Shown: positions 11,186 through 22,296 of the stretch, piece by piece
Numbering within the stretch: position 1 is the stretch's first letter
Layout of the letters: each line of letters begins with the position of its first letter
Source: Patella vulgata
Taxonomy: Eukaryota > Mollusca > Gastropoda > Patellidae
Reading direction: 5' to 3'
DNA length: 64,000 nucleotides
Assembly: GCF_932274485.2 (NCBI RefSeq)
Contig: NC_065882.2
Location: 14,925,390 to 14,989,389 of the forward strand
Notes under the pieces: generated by a model
Database searches by the model: none
Seen by the model: only the letters and a program-made list of their open reading frames with translations
What the model was told of the DNA's origin: nothing
Program-made: the position numbers and the translations under genes

Positions 11186-11901
11186 AATATTATCTTGAAA
11201 TTTCAACTTTGTATCGTAATGAAGACATAATATCCTAAAAAGAAATCTGCATTTAATATAAAAAGAAATGCTTCTTCCTCCCGATTATAGCTTTAATAAA
11301 GTGCTTCCGGTGTCTTCATTAGATCACCCGGTGTAGGTTATAGGTTACAGAGTGTCATTTAAAAAAATCCATTTGTTATGTTACGTTTCCCTGATAATTC
11401 ATCACCAACGACGGTGTTTTGTATAAATTATAATTTTTTTAACTGATCCGTGAGAAAATAAGTGTACATAGCTTTTTATTTTATTTAAAGAGATATTATA
11501 TTGAAAGCGGGAAAATTATACAATAACGCAATATAAAAAAAAAACAACAAAAAAAAACAGTGCAGTAAATTATTACTCAGTGAACACGAAAACTAGCTTG
11601 ATGCACAATAATATTAATTACACAATAATATAAATAAATAATTAATAATAATAAAAAAAATAAACATTGTAAAAAGTACAAAGCAATAAAAATACCACAC
11701 ACATTTAGACATATCCGTTCAAACTTTCACAGCAGTAACGTACAATTCTTTTTTTTTTACGTAACCAAGCGAATATTCACAGCGGATCCGTTAATTGCCA
11801 TTCATTTATAACTAAAGGAACCCCATTGTATTGTATATTGTTCAAATAAGTACGAATTATATGTTGATAGTATTTGTCTGTTCAACTTCGTTAAAGTCTC
11901 T
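11186..11901. other. no gene recognised
   Basis: AT-rich with several A and T runs (11537-11660). No coding or repeat structure that I can support. Confidence 0.5.
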
Positions 11902-11914
11902 GAATGTCGTTTAA

Positions 11915-12251
11915 ATGAAATGAAATGGGGTTTAACGTCCTACTGTTCTCCTGCTTCCACTGGGCTAATGAAGACGGACATACGCCAGAGGCAAATTTTT
12001 CCAGGGCAGCGGCGCTATATTGGCCCACTATTATATCAAATTCCAACTGCCAATGTATCTTTAACGTACACGTCAATGTGTACACTGGACCTCGGTTTTT
12101 CGTCCCATCCGAACGACTAGACAGCTGTCCTTGTCAGGCCATCCGTCCTGCACCACTAACAAGGGGAAACCAAACCGGAAAATCCCGATGGACGTTTTCG
12201 GTCAACACCGGGATCGAACCCGCGTGTTACCCACTTAGCCACCGTGGCTCC
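11915..12251 (-). mobile_element. SINE-B, full length with target duplication
   Basis: Tail ATGAAATGAAATGGGGTTTA through a complete head ending CCACTTAGCCACCGTGGCTC. It is flanked by GAATGTCGTTTAA (11902-11914) and GAACGTCGTTTAA (12252-12264), a 13-bp target duplication with one mismatch. A good reference copy. Confidence 0.92.
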
Positions 12252-12264
12252 GAACGTCGTTTAA

Positions 12265-12800
12265 GGCACTGAGGAATCCCTTGCCAAATACAAGTTTCTG
12301 AAGCTGAATCTTTAAAATGAATTTAAATCTAAAAATGGTTCAGTTCCGTTCAGTATTTACAAAGATATGGTGAACTGAACATTTGTAAACTTTCGGCAAC
12401 TGCCACAAACAATATACCACACCTGTAATCTTCGATAAAATCCTTTGATGGGCCTCTTTTTAATCCGATTACATTCAAGCATGGAAATGATCTACCGTTG
12501 ATATTTTGATTTTTAATTCAGTGTTAAATTTTCAATTTGAATACAGTTTAGCGTGGATTAAGCCAGGATAATTTGATGATTTCCGAAAAATGCAAATGAC
12601 GGACAAAGATGTTTTATTGGCTGGCCTGTGGAAGATATTTTATTGACCCGTTTCGTTTTTGAAGTTTGTTTATTTATTAAGTGTAGTTTTCCATTTTCGG
12701 CTTAAACCAACAACTCTTCAACTGTTGGTTTTATCCTGGGACGTAAAAGTTTTAACGAAGACATATTGTCATTTAAACCCATCAAGACATTAAATTGAAT
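12265..12800. other. no gene recognised
   Basis: Plain AT-rich sequence without detectable repeats or exons. Confidence 0.45.
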
Positions 12801-12802
12801 TA

Positions 12803-12925
12803 AATATACTTTATGTAAGAGCAACATCTCGCTATTGCAAGTCTTTACTGTTGCCTTGAATATCAGACATTTGTCATTTATTCACATGGCAAGTCCATAA
12901 TCAACCCTCTATACATCGGATGGGC
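12803..12925. mobile_element. family D MITE fragment
   Basis: TACTTTATGTAAGAGCAACA, then GCTATTGCAAGTCTTTACTG and CAAGTCCATAATCAACCCTC. A diverged D end; the partner end is absent. Confidence 0.5.
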
Positions 12926-13119
12926 GTGTTATCTTTTGAGGATACTGGCTACCTCTTAATAGAATAGCTTTTCACTTTCGTTTAGACAAAATGATACCAT
13001 ATCTCTTGTTAAATCACGTTTAAAACCCATTTAGATACATTGCCCCATAATGACTTTATTTCCCAGTGAATGACATCTTTATATATTTTATCATTGTTTG
13101 ACTTCTTTAATATTGTAAT

Positions 13120-13728
13120 GTTCTACTACTACTACTACTACTACTACTACTCCTACTACTATTATTATACTTAACTACTACCACTACTACTACTATTATT
13201 ATACTTAACCCTACCACTACTACTATTATACTTAACTACTACCACTACTACTACTCCTCCTACTACAAATACTGCTATTCTACTACTACTACCATTAATA
13301 CTACTAATACTCGGATTAAACTGATATAACATTTATAATGAATTATATTGTAATGTTCTACTACTACTGCTACTACTACTACTACTACTACTACTTACTA
13401 TTGCTACTAGTATTCAAACTAGTATTTGTATTATTATTACTACTACTACTACTATTATACTTAACTACTACTACTCCTATTACTCCTATTACTACTACTA
13501 TTATACTTAACTACTACTCCTACTACTCATATTACTACTACTATTATACTTAACTACTACTCCTATTACTATTATACTTAACTACTACTCCTACTACTAT
13601 TATACTTAACTACTACTACTATTACTATTATACTTAACTACTACTCCTATTACTATTATACTTAACTACTACCCCCTACTATTCTACTACTACTCCTACT
13701 ACTATTATACTTAACTACTACCCCTACT
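13120..13728. repeat. (CTA)n microsatellite with higher-order units
   Basis: CTA/CTC triplets are interspersed with the recurring block ATTATACTTAACTACTA every 20-60 bases. Low-complexity tyrosine/leucine-rich open frames here are not genes. Confidence 0.9.
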
Positions 13729-13829
13729 GAGCAATTTTTTGCCTTGCGGATATACTACAGATAAAAATTGATGAGCCAAGGGAGGCGCCAGGAACAGGTT
13801 GTCCGATGTACCAGGGGAGCTCCTGGGGC

Positions 13830-14185
13830 GTAGCGAGCCATGTGGACCCATCGGGAGGCCATGGGAGAATTGCGAAAAGTTTCAATGCTTGCATTGTCAG
13901 GAAAACAGACCGGGGAGGCATCCCCGGAGCTTTCCAGATCCACAAGGAAACTCTGGAGATGCTTCCCTGGAGCTTCCGCGAAATATTCGTTTCCCTGGGG
14001 CATTACCGAAGCATCGGCGATGTCTTGCTAGTTAAAACGGGGATGCCTCGGTGAACAAGTATTTCGCGGAAACTTCAGGGAAGCATCCCCGAGCTTCCCC
14101 GTCGGGAAAACATCGAAAAATTTTCAATACAAGCTTTGAGAGTTTTCGCAGTTATCCCGAGGCCACCCAATGGTTCCATACATAA
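13830..14185. mobile_element. GC-rich foldback / TIR element
   Basis: The left part (CATCGGGAGGCCATGGGAGA, then ATTGCGAAAAGTTTCAATGC) is inverted at the right (read inward: CATTGGGTGGCCTCGGGATA, ACTGCGAAAACTCTCAAAGC). The interior repeats GGCATCCCCG-type blocks in both orientations. Class unknown. Confidence 0.65.
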
Positions 14186-14234
14186 CAGTTAAACTCGTCT
14201 TGTTATGAAAATCTTTTTAACATTTAGACTGATG

Positions 14235-15370
14235 AATTGTAACACAGAGTGGTTAAGCAAGCGAAATGTGCCGAAAATTGAATTTCACAAACATCAATTT
14301 AAAAAAATGTATTTTTCATATGGTGCCGGGAATTTCTTTTAAAATGGCTGCCAAATTTGGTAATGTAATGCCATTTAAAAATAACCCATAAATTTGGTAA
14401 TAAAAGGGCAGCGATAGTCTCGTAAGATATGAAATGAAATGGGGTTTAACGTCCTACTGTTACGTAAGATATGACTTTTGCTATGTCTTTTACATGGTTT
14501 CGATGTCTCTGAATTTAAAGATAAATTTCGAAAATCTCAAATATCAGCAACACAAATCGGCAGATGTTAATTGGATATTGGATATTACCTGTAAACATGT
14601 CATTTTCACGGTTTTCGATGTTGCCGGGTTCAATACCGATATCAAAAATGAATCCTTGATGGTAGAAATTCAAAATGGATGTCAAAATTTAATCCAAAAT
14701 TTTGGAATTTTGTAATATGTCTTATATATGTATTGGGTTCAACTCTGATCTCAAAAATAAATTTCAAATATTCTTGATGGTAGAAATTCAAAATGGCCGG
14801 TGAAATGAAATCCGAATAGGTGGAATTTTAATCAATCGTCATGTTTTTCCGTTGGATATGGCTTATAATATGTTTTATGGGTTTGGTGGTTGCTGGGTTC
14901 AATTTCTTTCTAAAAAAATAATTATGAATGGTCCAGATGGTGTAAATTTAAAACGACGATCAAATTAGAAACCAAAATGGCGATGTCTGTCCTTGTGGAT
15001 ATTGCTTGTAAAATAAGGGTTTTAATGTTACTAAATTCAAAATTGGGTTCAAAACTTAATTTCAGATAGGATTGTCACACACCAAATTTGTCCGGAAGCT
15101 AGAAACACCAGGACAAATTACAGAAAACATTTTTTACGGTCAGTTTTATAAAAGCAAGGAGATAACCCCATCGGACCCCCAATAGAGTGGAAACCCCTCG
15201 CGAGGCCTAGTTCAGGAACCCTCGGCAAATGAATATGAACTTTACGATATGTTAATCCCGAAATGACATAGTTTCTCTTAAATGAATATATTCTTAACGC
15301 TCTTTAAATATCTGGATGCGATAGACTTGGTATAGAAATTTCTAAGTACAATAAAATGTTGGCAATAATA
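14235..15370. repeat. unclassified repeat C, longest copy
   Basis: Begins AGAGTGGTTAAGCAAGCGAA, like copy 1, and ends around CTTTAAATATCTGGATGCGA, like copy 2. The interior has several degenerate sub-repeats built on 'GATATTG..TGTAA' and 'GTAGAAATTCAAAATGG'. Confidence 0.7.
14433..14462 (-). mobile_element. ultra-short SINE-B tail insertion (30 bp)
   Basis: Only the last part of SINE-B is present (AATGGGGTTTAACGTCCTAC and a few more bases). It is flanked by perfect CGTAAGATATGA at 14421-14432 and 14463-14474. The same repeat at 8528 and 9417 has a single uninterrupted copy of this site. Confidence 0.88.
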
Positions 15371-16370
15371 AAGATCCATGTACAGTTTTTGGTTACACAC
15401 TGTTAACCAACTATAGACGTTTTAATGACAATAAATCATATAGTTTATTCAGCTCGACGTAAAACTAAAAATAAATAGATACAATTGCTTTAACTAGAAT
15501 GTAGATATTTTAATAAAATCATCTATGTTGCATATATGAATCATTATCCAAATTGGAAGAAATTTCTGTCTTTCTGCATTATTTTTTAAACCTAACTGAA
15601 AACACACAGTTTTAAGTATTCACTAAATATATTATAATACATTTGTTTAGATTAAAACAGAAAAAATAACAGATACATAATAAATATTCCCAAAATATTT
15701 GATTCAGTGCTCAAAAAATGATAAAATTGCATGTCCCTTAGCACTTTTTGAAAATTTACGTGTTTATTTTTTGTATATTTCAAATATTCTTCATGCAGTA
15801 GTTTTTTTACCATAAACAACTCGAATGATTAAGTATTTTTGTGATGGTTACAAATAAGTTTTATTCAACTTTGTTTATAAAAGAGTTTCTGCCCCTAGAA
15901 ATTATGTCCATCCTGTAACAGAGTATTAAATCATAAAATAATAAAGGACCCCTTTGTTGACGAATGATGTAATTTCCTGTCCTAGTTTCCCCGCCTTCTG
16001 GGTTAAATGACAACAAACAGTTGATCTGCCTAGATCAAATATTTTACAGAAACAAAACAAGATTTGGTAACTAAAATCATTGAGTATTTTTAAAAAGCAC
16101 CTTTCCAGTAACAACCTTTTGGATAATTTTATATATTCAGAGTATAAGTTTTATTGCTCTCGGCAAATATAAATTTGAGTGATCTTGCCTAGATGAATGA
16201 AATTAACCGCATAGTTGGAGAATTCAGTATTTAATCAAGAATTTAGTGTCTGTAATTTTGTTACTGGATTGACACATTTTGTTACAGGATTGACATTTGA
16301 TAATATAAATGCTTAAACTGACTTTCCGTAATGATTGAGATAGTTGATAGTTACTACAGTAACAAACCAC
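15371..16370. other. no gene recognised
   Basis: AT-rich sequence without supported features. Confidence 0.45.
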
Positions 16371-16374
16371 ACTA

Positions 16375-17740
16375 TGTGAAGTATCCTACAGCAACAATTA
16401 CACGATGAAATAAGCCATAAACATTTAGGCCTTCTTTTCAGTAAGTCGTGTAACTGGGATATGCATATAGATTACCTTACGTCGAAAATAAGCAAACTGA
16501 TAAATTATCTGCGAAGTTTTAAATACCGTCTAAAACGAAAAACATTAGAAACTATATATAAGTCATTCATTCTTCCAATTTTCGATTATGCAGATTGTGT
16601 ATGGAATAACTGTTCTAAAGACAAATCAACCCAACTTGAAAAACTCCAACTCGACGCCTTGCGTACTATAACCGGTCTTCCACGTGGTACCTCTCATAAT
16701 ATACTTTATACGGAAACCGGAATATGCCAGCTTCAACTAAGACGCTATCAACATAAAATGATACTTTTCTACAAAATTTTAAATGGACTAGTTCCTAAAT
16801 ATCTAACCGATATAATCCCACCTCTTGTATCCGCCGACCAACCCTACCGTCTTCGTAACTCAAACCAAATTAAGCAAATAAACTGTAGAACATTACTATA
16901 CCAGAATTCTTTTTTTCCTTCCTCTGTTAAACAGTGGAATGATCTAAGTCATCAAATAAAAAATTCCAAAACTATTTCTGAATTCAAAACTAAATTAAAA
17001 TCAGGCATGCGCTTAATCGAAACAAATGCTCACTACTATATAGGCGAAAGACATCTACAGATAATACATTGTAAACTACGAAACTCAAAGAGCGACTTAA
17101 ACCTTCATAAGTGTTTGATGCACATATCGGAAAATCCCTCATGTTTTTGTGGTCAAGGTGTCGAAGACTGTGAACATTATTTCTTACACTGTCCACTATA
17201 CAATTCTCAGCGAAAAATCACAATAAATAAATTAGGTTTTGATCATAGGAATATTCAAACAATACTTTTTGGAAACACCGCTATTTCTTTTGATGAAAAT
17301 TCTTTAATCGTTGAAATCGTACATAATTTTATCAAACTAACTAAACGCTTTAAAACTGCCTAGATCATTACTGAAATTCCCCACCCCCTCCAGTTAGCAG
17401 ATGAACTCATAAAATTCATAAAACTTGATGAACTAATTTTGGGCCTCGGCATCGTCATCGTCTTATTGAATATCTATCGTTATAATCTACCTGTATATGT
17501 ACTGTTTATTTCCTTTCTAAGGGATCTTTACCTTCTTTACCTTCTTTTCCTTCACCTTCTGCACTCTGTAAAATATGTTAATCAAATACATCCAGTCGTC
17601 CACTCCTGAATGATCACTATTTATGGAAGCGATTTTACATAAGCAGCAATGCTTGTTATTGTATCCATATATTGTATGTTAAATATATCTGTGATTCACT
17701 AAGAAATAAAATATTGTTTAAACCAATTACACAGTTATTA
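16375..17740 (+). mobile_element. 5'-truncated LINE (non-LTR retrotransposon) 3' end
   Basis: Carries the end of the RT reading frame followed by about 375 bp of 3' untranslated sequence with a pyrimidine stretch (TTACCTTCTTTACC). It ends near AAATAAAATATTGTTTAAAC. The 5' truncation is typical of incomplete reverse transcription. Confidence 0.85.
16380..17363 (+). pseudogene. LINE reverse transcriptase C-terminus with zinc-knuckle-like tail
   Basis: The open frame runs from just after a stop near 16377 (reading SILQQQLHDEISHKHLGLLF) through the RT thumb (FILPIFDYADCVWNNC, LEKLQLDALRTITG) to the stop at 17363. The methionine at 16461 is only an internal one. Near the end, C.C..G.EDCEH.FLHC is the cysteine/histidine cluster found at the C-terminus of many CR1/Jockey-group LINE ORF2 proteins. 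The catalytic palm (the FADD-type motif) and the endonuclease are missing. The surviving 300-plus codons are uninterrupted, suggesting a fairly young insertion. Clade not settled. Confidence 0.85.
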
Positions 17741-17760
17741 TTCCATCATGTACAATTATA

Positions 17761-17776
17761 GGGGGGGGGGGGGGGG
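17761..17776 (+). repeat. G16 run
   Basis: Sixteen consecutive G residues. A possible quadruplex former or assembly-sensitive spot. Confidence 0.8.
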
Positions 17777-18103
17777 TGATTTTGTTACAGTAGCAACACT
17801 TAATGGCTACTGATTGGAACTTGATTCCATTTTTTTCTCAGACTTCCTTATCTCCCTGTATGGTACTACCTTCCACAAGCTTTTCGACTTAAAATAGTTT
17901 TTTTTGACTACATGAGTTCCACAAGATATTGGACACAGAAAAAAATTATATTTATTTCACATATTTCTTCTCAGAGCCCCTTATCCCTACATTCCACAAG
18001 ATTTTAGACATTTTTACCACAAGAATTCAACATAATACTTTACTTAGAAAACAAAATGTTTCGAAAATTTCTTCTCGGACACCCATTCCACAAGACATTA
18101 ACA

Positions 18104-18375
18104 GGGGTTGGATGGCCGAATGGTTCGCGCGTGCGCGTTGTATCATAAAGTCTATCGTTGAGTCAACTGGCGTGGCTTCGATTCCCCGGTTGTACGTTAC
18201 AAGGAGTAGGGTTGCCTGTCCATCCTCGTAGGATTTCCCCGAGTCCTCCGGTTTGCCCCCACTGCTAAAAACCCCTACGAGCAAGCGAATTATTGAAATA
18301 AAATTGAACCATATGTTAGTCCCGAAATGACCTAGTTTGTTTCGAGTGGACGTTAAACCCCATTCCTCTCTCTCT
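18104..18375 (+). mobile_element. SINE-A, full length
   Basis: Head GGGGTTGGATGGCCGAATGG, B-box-like GGCTTCGATTCCCC, 3' end GGACGTTAAACCCCATTCC and a CT tail. Confidence 0.88.
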
Positions 18376-19050
18376 ACGCTCGTAAAAACAATACTAATAC
18401 TCGGGTTCTACTACACTACGTTGGTGCCGAAAGTAAGATATTAAACACCACTTCATGTGTTAATGGTGACTGTAAGTGTTTTAGTTTTATTGGATAATTA
18501 ATATTGGAGAAGGATGTCCGAGTACAAGTCTTTTACCCCGTATTGCGCATGTAACCATATGATATTATCATAATATGTATCTCAAAATGACCGACGTATT
18601 CCATTTAATGTTTACCGTGTACGTGGAAACAATCCTTCTACATAACATCATATTTCTTTTCTTTTCTTTCTATGCCCACCTACAGAAAATGGTTCCACAT
18701 AAGTAACTTTCAATGTCGGTATATCCGTTTCTTTCTCTTACTGGTGTCCTATATTTGTCATTGCACTTATATTTTGCTACGAAAGCAACAAGGTCACATT
18801 GACCAATTTGACCGTACATTTTGTTTTACCTATCGGTATTGCGCCGCTTTGTCAAATTTATCCCGACAAAGAGATATAGGATAGGACACGAAAGACAGTC
18901 GTGCGGAACGAACTAGTAAGTACATTTATTTAGCAAACTGAAGCTTGGTAACTGCAAATATAGGCCTCCGTTTCACGTTTTTAAAAATACATGATTTTAA
19001 TCTACCTTATGACTCAGTTGTACACAAATTGCACATTTATTGAGCAACGA
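18376..19050. other. no gene recognised
   Basis: No conserved exon or repeat. The 70-residue frame at 18672 is unremarkable. Confidence 0.45.
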
Positions 19051-19490
19051 GCGCTTGAGATACTAAGTTTAAGATAATATCTTTAAAGTTTAAGATAATA
19101 TCTTTAAAGTTTAAGATAATATCTTTAAAGTTTAAGATAATATCTTTAAAGTTTAAGATAATATCTTTAAAGTTTAAGATAATATCTTTAAAGTTTAAGA
19201 TAATATCTTTAAAGTTTAAGTTCGTTTAAATAAATATCTTAAACGTTTAAGTTAATATCTTTAAAGTTTAAGTTAATATCTTAAAAGTTTAAGTTAACAT
19301 CTTAAAAGTTTAAGTTCGTTGAAGTTAATATCTGAGTTTATGTTAATATCTTTAAAGTTTAAGTTAATATCTTAACAATTTTAAGATCTTAATAGTTTAA
19401 GTTCGTTTAAGTTAATATCAGAGTTTATGTTAATATCTTAAAAGTTTAAGTTAATATCTTACAAGTTTAAGTTCGTTTAGGTTAATATCA

Positions 19491-19540
19491 GAGAGAGAGA
19501 GAGAGAGGAATGGGGTTTAACGTCCACTCGACACAAACTA
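19491..19540 (-). mobile_element. SINE-A tail piece carried in a duplication
   Basis: GA tail plus GGGGTTTAACGTCCACTCGA and CACAAACTA, then an abrupt switch to minisatellite. It matches 20087-20136 with the same left flank, so it is a copy made by tandem duplication and not a separate insertion. Confidence 0.75.
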
Positions 19541-20093
19541 AGTTTAAGATAATATCTTTAAAGTTTAAGATAATATCTTTAAAGTTTAATATAATATCTT
19601 TAAAGTTTAAGATAATATCTTTAAAGTTTAAGATAATATCTTTAAAGTTTAAGATAATATCTTTAAAGTTTAAGATAATATCCTTAAAGTTTAAGTTCGT
19701 TTAAATTAATATCTTTCAAGTTTAAGTTCGTTTAAATTAATATCTTAAAAGTTTAAGTTAATATCTTTAAAGTTTAAGTTAATATCTTAAAAGTTTAAGA
19801 TAATATCTTTAAAGTTTAAGTTCGTTTAAATTAATATCTTACAAGTTTAAGTTAATATCTTTAAAGTTTAAGTTAATATCTTAAAAGTTTAAGTTAACAT
19901 CTTGAAAGTTTAAGTTCGTTGAAGTTAATATCAGAGTTTATGTTAATATCTTTAAAGTTTAAGTTAATATCTTAACAATTTTAAGATCTTAATAGTTTAA
20001 GTTCGTTTAAGTTAATATCAGAGTTTATGTTAATATCTTAAAAGTTTAAGTTAATATCTTACAAGTTTAAGTTCGTTTAGGTTAATATCAGAG

Positions 20094-20373
20094 AGAGAGA
20101 GAGGAATGGGGTTTAACGTCCACTAGACACAAACTAGGTCATTTCGGGACTAACACATGGTTCGATTTCATTTCAATAATTCGCTTGCGCGTAGGGGTCT
20201 TTAGCAGTCGGAGGAAACCGGAGGACCCGGAGAAAACCCAGGAGGTTGGACAGGCGACCCTACTCCTTGTCACGTACAACCGGGGAATCGAAACCCCACC
20301 AGTTGACTCAATGACAGACCGTATGATACAGCGCGCGCGTGCTAACCATTCGGCCATCCACCCCCCCCCCCCC
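20094..20373 (-). mobile_element. SINE-A, full length, in minisatellite
   Basis: Flanked by perfect TAGGTTAATATCAGAG at 20078-20093 and 20374-20389. The head ends in a C run. Confidence 0.92.
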
Positions 20374-20511
20374 TAGGTTAATATCAGAGTTTATGTTAAT
20401 ATCTTTAAAGTTTAAGTTAATATCTTAGTTAAGTTTAAGTTAATATCTTAGTTAAGTTTAAGTTAATATCTTAGTTAAGTTTAAGTTAAGATCTTAATAG
20501 TTTAAGTTAAT

Positions 20512-20928
20512 AACTTAAGACTTAAAGATACATTATGGGAGATAAGATAAAGAGATGGCAGTTCTCGCTATAATAGTTAAAAACTAGATAGTGTAAAGGT
20601 AATTTGCGGAAAATTACAGTCAAGTTGATCCACTATGAGCCGAGAAAGAGGCGTGTGAAATGTTTGCATAGTCTCGGTCATCATTACTAACATCATTAAT
20701 ATAAACAGCATAGTCTCGATTATCCGCTTTTATTGATTTAATTATCAATAGCCGTTAGCGGCATATAGGAATCTAATCCAGCCAACATCGAAGGCTGGCC
20801 TTGACATCGAGAGTTTATTATGGTCTGGATAAGTTAATTAATGTCTAATTGATAATTTAGATAACATTTCAGGCCTAACGAAAGACTTGTAATAAGCAGA
20901 TTTTGCTCTTGCATAATGCATGTTTAAG
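20512..20928. mobile_element. family D MITE
   Basis: Ends are inverted: TTAAAGATACATTATGGGAG at the left, and TTAAACATGCATTATGCAAG read inward from the right. Interior landmarks are TCTCGCTATAATAGTTAAAA and GAGAGTTTATTATGGTCTGG. Confidence 0.82.
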
Positions 20929-21031
20929 TTAAAATCTTAAATGTTTATTTTAGAGATGCCTTCCCATGTACAAACTGTATGATGTGATGATTTGTTGAGC
21001 TAAAAACTAATTAATCTATCAAAAATTTGCT

Positions 21032-21388
21032 TCAAATCCCTGTCAAAACATTGTATTCCGGAGGAAGTACCCCAAGTGGTAAAACTCTATTTTTGGAAGC
21101 CATGTTTGTCACGTTACTTGATTGAGGGAGGGCCCATCTTAGAATGTGTTTGTCGTTACTTACTGTCCAATTAACGTACATATTGAAGCCTAAGTAAATT
21201 CTTTGATTATCCTCTGCCAAATTATTTTTCCGCCGTTTGATTGCAGGGTATGTTGTACGTTTAAACCCCTCAGTGTTCCCAAAACCACTTAACCATTCGA
21301 TTAAGAAAAAATAACCGTTTCCTAAGTCAATCTGGCAGACAAGCCAGTATTTTTCTAGTAAGATTGGGCGTCTCTGCTTTCCATACAT
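21032..21388 (-). CDS. unrecognised open frame, 118 codons
   Basis: An uninterrupted frame starting MYGKQRRPILLEKYW and ending PPEYNVLTGI. I recognise no domain, signal or membrane segment. It sits between the minisatellite and a diverged repeat block, with no neighbouring exon I can join. It could be a chance frame, a transposon remnant or a lineage-specific gene. Its length in AT-rich DNA is mildly notable. Confidence 0.2.
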   Translation of the reverse strand: MYGKQRRPILLEKYWLVCQIDLGNGYFFLIEWLSGFGNTEGFKRTTYPAIKRRKNNLAEDNQRIYLGFNMYVNWTVSNDKHILRWALPQSSNVTNMASKNRVLPLGVLPPEYNVLTGI

Positions 21389-21439
21389 ACCAAATTTGCC
21401 ATACTTTTATTGGAAATAACTACCCTATAAATATTTCGC

Positions 21440-21700
21440 GAGAATGTATCTTTAATATCTTAAAAGTTTAAGTTAATATCTTAAAAGATTAAGTTCAAGT
21501 TGAAATTTGAAAATGTTAATAGTTTAAAAGCTCAAATTAATATCTTAAACGGTTTTATTTTAAGACATTAACTTGAAATTTCAAGATATTAGCTTGACTT
21601 TTCCAGATTTCAACATCTTGACTTATTAAGATGTCAACTTGACTTTTCAAGATGTCAACTTGACTTTTCAAGATGCCAACTTGACTTTTCAAGAAAAATT
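21440..21700. repeat. diverged TTTAAG and TTTTCAAGATGTCAACTTGA repeats
   Basis: A few more units of the 19-20 kb minisatellite type, then about five 21-bp units of CTTTTCAAGATGTCAACTTG with one extra base (21590-21695). Confidence 0.7.
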
Positions 21701-22296
21701 AGTTTTATCTAACTCTTTACCTTCAAGCAAAGGGTGATCCTCACATGTAAAATGTTTATTACAAATCAAGTTAGTGTCTTGGAAATTCATGATCATATCT
21801 TGAAGATTCACGTTAGTGTCTTTAAAAGTTAGTAACAGCTTGTAAATAATTCAATGGGGACCCATTTTGGGATTATCGTTTGTTTTAATATTACAACAAA
21901 CCGCACCGCTACCCCCACCCACCCCCTCATCGACTCCATTCTCCTTCTTCCTAATATCTCCCCCACCTACACTCGCTGCGCTCTCTCGTCTTCCCTCCGT
22001 TTCAGTTCATCGTCCCTCTGGTTTCATTTACCAAATAATTCCTTGTAATAATATAGAGTTAACTAGAGTTTAAAATTTTCTCGTGTACCCTCAACCACCG
22101 CCCCAACACTTTGTTCTACTTCTCCAATCGTCTTCAGTCCATTACAAACTGATGATGACGATGATAATGTTAATGATGATGCTGCTGATGAATTATGTTG
22201 CTGCCGCAATGTAAATTTTGGGATCACTAGTTGGAGATCCGGATTCCCAGAAATAATTTTTCACATGTATTCGATTGTGTGCGAGTCATCGATTGT
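21701..22296. other. no gene recognised
   Basis: Includes a C/T-rich stretch (21900-22000) and a short GATGATG run (22150-22190), but no coding evidence. Confidence 0.45.

Larger units (their letters stand above)
19054..20525. repeat. large TTTAAG/TATCTT minisatellite
   Basis: About 21-bp units based on TTTAAGATAATATCTTTAAA, passing into TTTAAGTTAATATCTTAAAA variants. It is interrupted by a SINE-A tail piece (19491-19540) and a full SINE-A (20094-20373). A block of about 596 bp is repeated in tandem (19240-19540 versus 19836-20136). Translated frames such as KFKIISLKFKIISL are a by-product. Confidence 0.92.

Noticed and set aside
13338-13553. Tyrosine/leucine-rich peptide
   Set aside because: It is a translation of (CTA)n microsatellite.
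19510-19704. Repeat protein KFKIISL
   Set aside because: It is the translation of a 21-bp minisatellite whose unit is a multiple of three; the frame is lost where units change length.
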